Assembly: GCF_036231355.1 (NCBI RefSeq) | Contig: NZ_CP109496.1 | Coordinates: 4,774,001 to 4,838,000, forward strand | Direction of reading: 5' to 3' | Origin: Streptomyces sp. NBC_01431 | Lineage (GTDB): Bacteria > Actinomycetota > Actinomycetes > Streptomycetales > Streptomycetaceae | DNA: 64,000 nucleotides | Shown: piece after piece, positions 58,222 to 64,000 of the stretch | Position numbering within the stretch: the stretch's first letter is position 1 | Layout of the letters: the number at the start of each line of letters is the position of its first letter | The notes under the pieces: generated by a model | Databases searched by the model: none | What the model saw: only the letters and a program-made list of their open reading frames with translations | What the model was told of the DNA's origin: nothing | Position numbers and translations under genes: made by a program

Positions 58222-60027
58222 ATGGCCGTCAATCTGGTCAATGTCGAGGCAGTCAGCAAGGTGTACGGCACCCGTGCCCTGCTCGACGGAGTGTCCCTCG
58301 GCGTCTCCGAGGGAGACCGGATCGGCGTCGTCGGGCGCAACGGGGACGGCAAGACCACGCTGATCCGGATGCTCGCCCAGCTCGAAGAGCCGGACACCGG
58401 ACGGGTCACGCACGTCGGCGGGCTGCGGCTCGGCGTGCTCACCCAGCACGACTCGCTCGACCCCGAGGCCACCATCCGGCACGAGGTCATCGGCGACCTC
58501 GCCGACCACGAGTGGGCCGGCAACGCCAAGATCCGCGACGTGCTCACCGGCCTGTTCGGCGGGCTCGACCTGCCCGGATTCGCGCAGGGCCTCGACACCG
58601 TCATCGCCCCGCTGTCCGGTGGCGAGCGGCGCCGCATCGCGCTCGCCAAGCTGCTCATCGGCGAGCCCGACCTCATCGTCCTGGACGAGCCGACCAACCA
58701 CCTCGACGTGGAAGGCATCTCCTGGCTGGCCCGCCACCTCCAGGCCCGCCGCTCCGCCCTCGTCTGCGTCACCCACGACCGCTGGTTCCTCGACCAGGTC
58801 TGCACCCGCATGTGGGACGTGCAGCGCGGCTCGGTCTTCGAGTACGAGGGCGGCTACTCCGACTACGTCTTCGCCCGCGCCGAGCGCGAGCGGATCGCGG
58901 CGACGGAGGAGGTCAAGCGGCAGAACCTGATGCGCAAGGAGCTCGCCTGGCTGCGCCGCGGCGCACCGGCCCGCACCTCCAAACCGCGCTACCGCATCGA
59001 GGCCGCGAACGAGCTGATCGCCGACGTGCCACCGCCGCGCGACACCAGCGAGCTCATGAAGTTCGCGGGCGCCCGGCTCGGCAAGACCGTCTTCGACCTG
59101 GAGGACGTGACCGTCCAGGCGGGCGAGAAGCTACTCCTCAAGCACCTGACCTGGCAGCTCGGCCCCGGCGACCGCATCGGCCTGGTCGGCGTGAACGGCG
59201 CGGGCAAGACCTCGCTGCTCCGTGTGCTCACCGAGGCCTGGCGCACCGCGGGCGAGGCGCAGCCGGTGGCCGGCAAGGTCGTCGTCGGCAAGACCGTGAA
59301 GCTCGCCTACCTCTCCCAGGACGTCGCCGAACTCCCGCCCGCCCTGCGGGTGTTGGAGGCCGTCCAGCAGATTCGCGACCGCGTCGACCTCGGCAAGGGC
59401 CGCGAGATGACGGCCGGTCAGCTCTGCGAACAGTTCGGCTTCTCCAAGGAGAAGCAGTGGACCCCGGTCGGTGACCTCTCCGGTGGTGAGCGGCGCCGCC
59501 TCCAACTGCTGCGCCTGCTCATGGACGAGCCCAACGTGCTCTTCCTGGACGAGCCCACCAACGACCTCGACATCGAGACGCTGACCCAGCTCGAAGACCT
59601 CCTCGACGGCTGGCCCGGCTCCATGGTCGTCATCTCCCACGACCGGTTCTTCGTCGAGCGCACCACCGACCACGTGTGGGCCCTGCTGGGCGACGCCACG
59701 CTGCGGATGCTGCCGCGCGGCATCGACGAGTACCTGGAGCGGCGGGCGCGGATGATCGAGTCCGCCCAGCCCGTCGCCGCCGCGCCCGCCGCCAAGTCCG
59801 CGCCCGCCGTCTCGGCCCAGGACGCCCGCGCCGCGAAGAAGGAACTCCAGAAGGTCGAGCGGCAGCTGAACAAGATCTCCGACCGTGAGACCAGTCTGCA
59901 CGCGCAAATCGCCGATAACGCCACGGACTTCGGGAAGGTGGCCAAACTGGATGCCGAGCTGCGCGAACTGATCACCGAGCGCGACGAGTTGGAGATGCGC
60001 TGGCTCGAACTGGCCGAGGAGGCCTGA
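58222..60027 (+). CDS. ABC-F family ATP-binding protein (Uup-like)
   Basis: ABC-F proteins act on the ribosome rather than in transport. The 601-residue protein has two ABC modules: Walker A GRNGDGKT (38-45) with LSGGERRRIALAKLL and DEPTNHLD, and a second GVNGAGKT with LSGGERRRLQLLRLL and DEPTNDLD. The interdomain linker contains RKELAWLRRGAPARTSKPRYRI, typical of Uup. A C-terminal coiled coil (about 535-601, KKELQKVERQLNKISDRETSLHAQI) matches Uup's DNA- or ribosome-binding tail. AGGAG precedes the ATG. No nearby antibiotic cluster suggests a resistance role. Confidence 0.93.
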   Translation: MAVNLVNVEAVSKVYGTRALLDGVSLGVSEGDRIGVVGRNGDGKTTLIRMLAQLEEPDTGRVTHVGGLRLGVLTQHDSLDPEATIRHEVIGDLADHEWAGNAKIRDVLTGLFGGLDLPGFAQGLDTVIAPLSGGERRRIALAKLLIGEPDLIVLDEPTNHLDVEGISWLARHLQARRSALVCVTHDRWFLDQVCTRMWDVQRGSVFEYEGGYSDYVFARAERERIAATEEVKRQNLMRKELAWLRRGAPARTSKPRYRIEAANELIADVPPPRDTSELMKFAGARLGKTVFDLEDVTVQAGEKLLLKHLTWQLGPGDRIGLVGVNGAGKTSLLRVLTEAWRTAGEAQPVAGKVVVGKTVKLAYLSQDVAELPPALRVLEAVQQIRDRVDLGKGREMTAGQLCEQFGFSKEKQWTPVGDLSGGERRRLQLLRLLMDEPNVLFLDEPTNDLDIETLTQLEDLLDGWPGSMVVISHDRFFVERTTDHVWALLGDATLRMLPRGIDEYLERRARMIESAQPVAAAPAAKSAPAVSAQDARAAKKELQKVERQLNKISDRETSLHAQIADNATDFGKVAKLDAELRELITERDELEMRWLELAEEA

Positions 60028-60095
60028 GGCATACGCGTACGAACGTCTTGCGGCGCTCGCGTAGAGACGGCGTACAGAGTCAGTAACGGCGGCAT

Positions 60096-60139
60096 CACGG
60101 GCCGGTTCTCCCTTGGGAACAGGGGCGGACCGGCCCGTG
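60096..60139 (+). terminator. 11-bp-stem hairpin after the ABC-F gene
   Basis: CACGGGCCGGT (60096-60106) pairs perfectly with ACCGGCCCGTG (60129-60139); the loop contains a further CCC...GGG possibility. It lies 68 bp past the stop. A small direct repeat, AAAGACGC twice (60187-60202), lies before the next gene. Confidence 0.55.
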
Positions 60140-60222
60140 GTGCGCGGTGCTCCGAGTGATAGAAAGTAGCTCCGTTCGATTGACGTAAAGACGCAAAGAC
60201 GCAAATTCGGGGGTATCTCGCT

Positions 60223-62019
60223 GTGACCCAGCCGCCCAGTTCGCAGCCGCCGCAGGGGGGCTTCGGAGCACCGCAGGACCAGCCGCAGGGACCCCCTGCC
60301 CAGCCGCAGGGGCCGCCGCCCCAGCCGCCGCAGATGCCGGCCATGCCGCCCGCGCCCCCGGGGCAGCCGCCGCAGACGCCGCCGGCCGGCGCTCCCGGCT
60401 ACGGCTACCCGCAGCCTCCCGCGCCGCTGCCGGGCTACGGCTACCCGCAGGCCGCGGGCCAGCCCCCCACGCAGGCCAACCCCTACGCGCAGACCCAGCA
60501 GGGCGGTTACGGCTACCCGGGCCAGCCGGCCTACCCCGGCGCCCCGGCGGGGCCGCCCGGCGGTGGCGGCAAGAACCCGTTCAAGGGCAAGCCCGCGATG
60601 ATCGTGGCCGCGGCGGTCGCGGGCCTCCTGGTCATCGCGGGCGGCGTGTACTTCGCGACGAGCGGCAGCGACAAGAAGCCCGCCACCGCCAAGAGCCACG
60701 GCCCGACCCCCACCGGCTCCGCCTCGGTCGACGAGGGTGACGGCAAGGGCGACGGACGCACCGACAGCACCGACATCAACTCCGGTGCCAAGCCCGGCGA
60801 CGCGAAGGCCTGGCTGCACGAGAACGAGACCCCGCTGACCCAGGACGGCGCCGAGCAGTACGGCCCCTGGATCCTCGGCGACACCGTCGTCAAGGCCATG
60901 TACAAGGAGGTCGTCGGCTACGCGGCGGCCGACGGCAAGCAGAAGTGGTCGGTGCCGCTCGACACCCCCATCTGCGGCGCCCCGCACAACCCGACCGCGG
61001 ACGGAAAGATCGTCTTCGGTGTCCTGGAGAACAACACCAAGGACGCCAAGTGCAACACCATGCAGATGGTGGACCTGGCCGCGGGCAAGATCGGCTGGAA
61101 GGCGCCGGTGCCGTCCGAGGGCGCCTTCGACATCATGGTCAGCTTCGACATGGCGATCAGCGGGAACACCGTGGCGCTGGCCCGGATGGGCGGCGCGAGC
61201 GGCTTCTCCGTCACCGACGGCAAGAAGCTGTTCGGTACCCCCAAGACCGGCAACTGCAGCGCCGACGCGTTCGCCGGCGGTCCCAAGCTGATCACCGTCG
61301 GCAGCTGCACCGACCCCAACGACACCAGCATGGACGCGCCGGAGTCGGACCTGCTCCAGGAGCTCGACCCGGCCACCGGCAAGGCCAAGTGGAACTTCCA
61401 GTACGGCAAGGGCTGGTCGATCCGCCGCATCTACTCGATGGATCCGCTGGTCGTGTACGCGACCAACAAGGACAAGAAGACGTGGAACATCTCCACGTAC
61501 ACCGCCGACGGCAAGCTCCGCTCGCAGGTCGACTCCAAGTCGTCGCTCACCGCGCAGTGCAGCGGCTTCGGCATCGTCGACCGCCAGCTCCAGGACTGCT
61601 GGGGCACGGCCGCCGACGCCAACACCCTCTACATCGCCACCGACGGCAAGGACAGCGGTGAACTCGGGGTGGGCCAGAGCAACGAGGTGGTGGCCGTCGA
61701 CCTCGGCACCGGCAAGGAGAAGTGGCACGCCGCAGCGCCCAAGGGCCGCCTGATGCAGCCGCTGGCCGTCGAGGGCGGCAAGCTCACGCTGTACGTCCAG
61801 CCCGGCGTGGAGGAGGCGGCCGCGATCGCCTCGCTGCCGCTGACCGGCGGCACCCCGCAGATCACCATGCAGAGCCCGTCGTCGGCCGCCAGTACCGAAC
61901 GCAACTTCTTCAGCCCCCGCCTGGCGTGGGCGGGCGGACGCGTCTTCATCCTCAACGACAGGGTGAAGAGCCCCAAGGGCGACGAGAAGGACAACTCGAT
62001 GCTGTCCTTCGGCAAGTGA
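60223..62019 (+). CDS. Membrane-anchored PQQ-like beta-propeller protein (paralog 1)
   Basis: The 598-residue protein starts with a Pro/Gln/Gly-rich cytoplasmic region (1-122) holding GYGYPQ repeats, then one membrane helix (about 126-143, MIVAAAVAGLLVIAGGVYF), a Lys/Gly/Asp-rich linker and a beta-propeller of PQQ/BamB type (about 190-598, blades such as LDPATGKAKWNF and VDLGTGKEKWH). Several cysteines in the propeller (CGAPHN, CNTM, CSAD, CTDP) may form disulfides outside. The function is unknown; similar proteins sit beside Ser/Thr kinases as extracytoplasmic sensors. Start GTG at 60223 lies after a weak GGGGG. Confidence 0.8.
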   Translation: MTQPPSSQPPQGGFGAPQDQPQGPPAQPQGPPPQPPQMPAMPPAPPGQPPQTPPAGAPGYGYPQPPAPLPGYGYPQAAGQPPTQANPYAQTQQGGYGYPGQPAYPGAPAGPPGGGGKNPFKGKPAMIVAAAVAGLLVIAGGVYFATSGSDKKPATAKSHGPTPTGSASVDEGDGKGDGRTDSTDINSGAKPGDAKAWLHENETPLTQDGAEQYGPWILGDTVVKAMYKEVVGYAAADGKQKWSVPLDTPICGAPHNPTADGKIVFGVLENNTKDAKCNTMQMVDLAAGKIGWKAPVPSEGAFDIMVSFDMAISGNTVALARMGGASGFSVTDGKKLFGTPKTGNCSADAFAGGPKLITVGSCTDPNDTSMDAPESDLLQELDPATGKAKWNFQYGKGWSIRRIYSMDPLVVYATNKDKKTWNISTYTADGKLRSQVDSKSSLTAQCSGFGIVDRQLQDCWGTAADANTLYIATDGKDSGELGVGQSNEVVAVDLGTGKEKWHAAAPKGRLMQPLAVEGGKLTLYVQPGVEEAAAIASLPLTGGTPQITMQSPSSAASTERNFFSPRLAWAGGRVFILNDRVKSPKGDEKDNSMLSFGK

Positions 62020-62065
62020 CGCCCCAACTCCCCGCTCCCGCCTTCCAGTCAGAGGTCCCGACGCC

Positions 62066-63901
62066 ATGAGCCAGCCACCCCAGCCACCCCAGCCTCCCCA
62101 GCAGCCCAACGGCGCGCCCCAGGGTTTCGGCGCGCCCCAGGAGCCCCCGGCCGGCGGCTTCGGCGCGCCCACTCCGCCGCCGCCCAACTCCCCGCCGCCC
62201 AGCGCTCCCCCGAGCACCCCGGCCCCCGCGGGCCCGCCCGCCTACGGCTACCCGCAGGCACCGGGCACCCCGCCGCCGGCCGGCGCTCCCGGCTACGGCT
62301 ACCCGCAGACCCCGCCGCAGCAGCCCGGCTACGGCTACCCCGCCCAGCCCGGCGGCCAGCCCGGCTACGGCTATCCGACCCAGCAGGCCGCCCAGCCGGC
62401 CCCGCAGTACGGCGCGCCGGGCGCGCCCGCACCCGGCGGGCAGCCCGGCGGCAAGAAGCCGAACACCCAGCTGACGATCATCATCGCGGCGGTCGTCGCG
62501 GTGGCCCTGATCGTCGGCGGCGGCATCTGGTACGCCACCGGCAAGGACGGCGGCAAGAGCGACGCCAAGACGGGCGACACCGGCGGCGCCAAGGGCGACG
62601 CGGGCGGCAGCACCGGTGGCGGCGGCAAGGAGAAGGTCCCCGCCAACACCGCCGCCCATGTGCTGTTCCAGACGCCCCAGCCCAAGGTCACCGACCTCAC
62701 CTCGGTGCACGGCTCCTGGCTCACCGACAAGGTGTACGTCAAGTCCGGCGTCAAGCAGATCGTCGGCTACGACCCCGCCAAGGGCACCCAGCTCTGGACG
62801 CTTCCGCTGACCGGCAACGTCTGCGAGTCGACCCCGCACGTCTCGGCCGACGGCAAGACCGCGTTCGCCTTCGAGAGCATGGAGGCCGGCGGCAAGTACG
62901 CCTCCTGCACCGAGGTCGCCGGCCTCGACCTGAACACCGGCAAGCTGCTGTGGCAGGCCGACATCAAGGGCGCCAACGGCGACCGCAAGACCCGGTTCGA
63001 CGAAGTCACCCTCGGCGCGGGCACGGTCGCCGCGGGCGGCCTCGACGGCGGCGCGGCCTGGGACGTGGCCACCGGCAAGGAACTGTGGAAGCCCACCACC
63101 ACCGCCGACCAGTGCAAGGACGTCGGCTACGGCGGCGGTGACGCGCTCGTGGCCGTCCGCAAGTGCGGCGACATCGACCACCCCACCATCAACGTGCAGC
63201 CGCTCGATCCGAAGACCGGTCAGCCCATCTCCACGTACAAGATGCTGCCGGGCATCGACTACGCCCACATCGTCTCGACCAAGCCCCTGGTGCTGGCCGC
63301 CGATGTCGGTGACACCGCGGGCGACGGCAGCGGCATCTCGGACTTCTTCTCCGTCGACGACAAGACCGGAAAGCTGCTCGCGCGCATCCCGGCCCCCGGC
63401 GCCAAGTACTCGGCCAGCTGCGACAGCACCTCCGTCGAGAAGTGCTCCATGGTCACGGCCGGCAACGGCAGGCTGTACGTGCCGACCGAGGAGCACGACA
63501 ACGCGGCCGCCGGCTCCAGCTCGCTCGGCCGCACCAACGAGATCGTCGCCTTCGACCTCGCCACCGGCCAGCCGGTGCCCGGCAGGGCGGACGCCGGCGA
63601 CGGCTACACGCTGTACCCGCTGCGCATGGACGGCAACAACGTCATCGCGTACAAGGACGCCCCGTACGACAAGGGCAGCCAGGTCGTCACCATCGACGGC
63701 GGCAGCCTCAAGTCGACGCTGCTCCTGGAGAACCCGGCGGACCGGGCGGTGCGGGACGCGTTGACCTCGTTCTCGGCGAAGTACTCCGAGATCCTCTACG
63801 GTCAGGGCCGCCTGTACATGGGCGCGACGCTCCTCAGCAAGCCGTACTCGGCCAGCGACAGCGACAAGAAGTTCCTGTTCATGGCGACCGGCACCGGCTG
63901 A
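62066..63901 (+). CDS. Membrane-anchored PQQ-like beta-propeller protein (paralog 2)
   Basis: The 611-residue protein has the same plan as the gene just upstream: a Pro/Gln-rich cytoplasmic tail with five GYGYP or AYGYPQ units (1-130), a helix (about 134-155, LTIIIAAVVAVALIVGGGIWY), a Gly/Lys-rich linker and a propeller with blades such as YDPAKGTQLWTLPL, LDLNTGKLLWQADI and FDLATGQPVPG. The pair arose by tandem duplication and has diverged strongly in the propeller. It follows the first by 46 bp, so both are probably one transcript. ATG has no strong ribosome binding site. A 15-bp-stem terminator follows. Confidence 0.8.
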   Translation: MSQPPQPPQPPQQPNGAPQGFGAPQEPPAGGFGAPTPPPPNSPPPSAPPSTPAPAGPPAYGYPQAPGTPPPAGAPGYGYPQTPPQQPGYGYPAQPGGQPGYGYPTQQAAQPAPQYGAPGAPAPGGQPGGKKPNTQLTIIIAAVVAVALIVGGGIWYATGKDGGKSDAKTGDTGGAKGDAGGSTGGGGKEKVPANTAAHVLFQTPQPKVTDLTSVHGSWLTDKVYVKSGVKQIVGYDPAKGTQLWTLPLTGNVCESTPHVSADGKTAFAFESMEAGGKYASCTEVAGLDLNTGKLLWQADIKGANGDRKTRFDEVTLGAGTVAAGGLDGGAAWDVATGKELWKPTTTADQCKDVGYGGGDALVAVRKCGDIDHPTINVQPLDPKTGQPISTYKMLPGIDYAHIVSTKPLVLAADVGDTAGDGSGISDFFSVDDKTGKLLARIPAPGAKYSASCDSTSVEKCSMVTAGNGRLYVPTEEHDNAAAGSSSLGRTNEIVAFDLATGQPVPGRADAGDGYTLYPLRMDGNNVIAYKDAPYDKGSQVVTIDGGSLKSTLLLENPADRAVRDALTSFSAKYSEILYGQGRLYMGATLLSKPYSASDSDKKFLFMATGTG

Positions 63902-63917
63902 GCCGTGCCAAGTGCGG

Positions 63918-63953
63918 GGCCCCGGCGGCGAGTCGTCTCTCGCCGCCGGGGCC
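63918..63953 (+). terminator. 15-bp perfect hairpin terminator
   Basis: GGCCCCGGCGGCGAG (63918-63932), loop TCGTCT, CTCGCCGCCGGGGCC (63939-63953), then TTCGTCG. It lies 16 bp after the second propeller gene. Confidence 0.8.
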
Positions 63954-64000
63954 TTCGTCGTTGGCCGCCCGCGTTCGGGCGTACTTCCTCAACCCGGCCT

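Noticed and set aside
59131..63496. Two long Gly/Val/Asp-rich open frames on the minus strand opposite the ABC-F and propeller genes
   Set aside because: They are antisense to genes with clear motifs and have the composition of shadow frames; no family or ribosome binding site was seen.

Overview
The window is a chromosomal segment of a Streptomyces-type actinomycete. The support is very high G+C, frequent GTG starts, many stop/start overlaps of the ATGA or GTGA type, and lineage-typical genes: an SsgA-like sporulation protein, SepX, a DUF6227 protein, an AfsR/SARP regulator, a tricorn protease and a protein O-mannosyltransferase. I see no insertion sequence, prophage, CRISPR array or biosynthetic cluster. 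It reads as core chromosome with small accessory patches and many short tandem-repeat scars.

Layout. 1-9145: DUF6227 end fragment, L,D-transpeptidase lipoprotein, S58 peptidase, SDR, AfsR-like regulator, LtrA-like membrane protein and a methyltransferase, all on the minus strand. 9146-9694: repeat-rich gap holding a broken SnoaL-like gene. 9695-15276: a redox operon on the plus strand (cytochrome-b-like membrane subunit, molybdopterin oxidoreductase, four-cluster ferredoxin, Tat-type Rieske protein, small membrane protein), then a 67-residue protein. 15411-21301: minus-strand genes mscL, a SAF-domain protein, mtnP, an FmdB/Ruc-like zinc-ribbon protein preceded by a CIRCE element, an MFS exporter and a K+/H+ antiporter. 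21587-30428: penicillin acylase, formyl-THF cyclo-ligase, then galU-glp-moaC-mog-rimJ-like-sepX, joining molybdenum-cofactor genes to the divisome pair Glp/SepX. 30504-32791: tRNA-Ala(CGC), GNAT, exonuclease III and a MerR regulator. 32949-36294: Baeyer-Villiger-type monooxygenase, hydrolase and SDR in one overlapping operon. 36332-42695: tricorn protease, and a TetR regulator with an MMPL exporter. 42873-46078: SsgA-like protein, then a nickel ECF transporter (M with a PDGLE domain, Q, O) behind a Nur-box-like sequence. 46363-50120: beta-lactamase-like hydrolase with an SDR, and a class B PBP. 50255-58024: pmt, rsmI, a zinc-ribbon protein, TatD, RpfB, rsmA and ispE. 58222-63901: an ABC-F protein and two tandem membrane-anchored PQQ-like propeller proteins.

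How the parts relate. Molybdenum-cofactor genes lie about 11 kb from a molybdoenzyme operon that could use the cofactor. Glp and SepX are probably a physical pair in cell division rather than only cofactor enzymes. Several control elements are visible: a Nur-type box before nikM, a CIRCE element overlapping the FmdB ribosome binding site, a 13-bp-arm palindrome before the TetR gene, two TACCG/CGGTA palindromes between the MerR gene and the monooxygenase, and eight TANNNT boxes 6-7 nt from a start codon that suggest leaderless transcription.

The least expected pattern is that the 3' ends of at least four genes, stop codon included, are echoed downstream as tandem repeats. All coordinates and motifs were read by eye; no database search was run.
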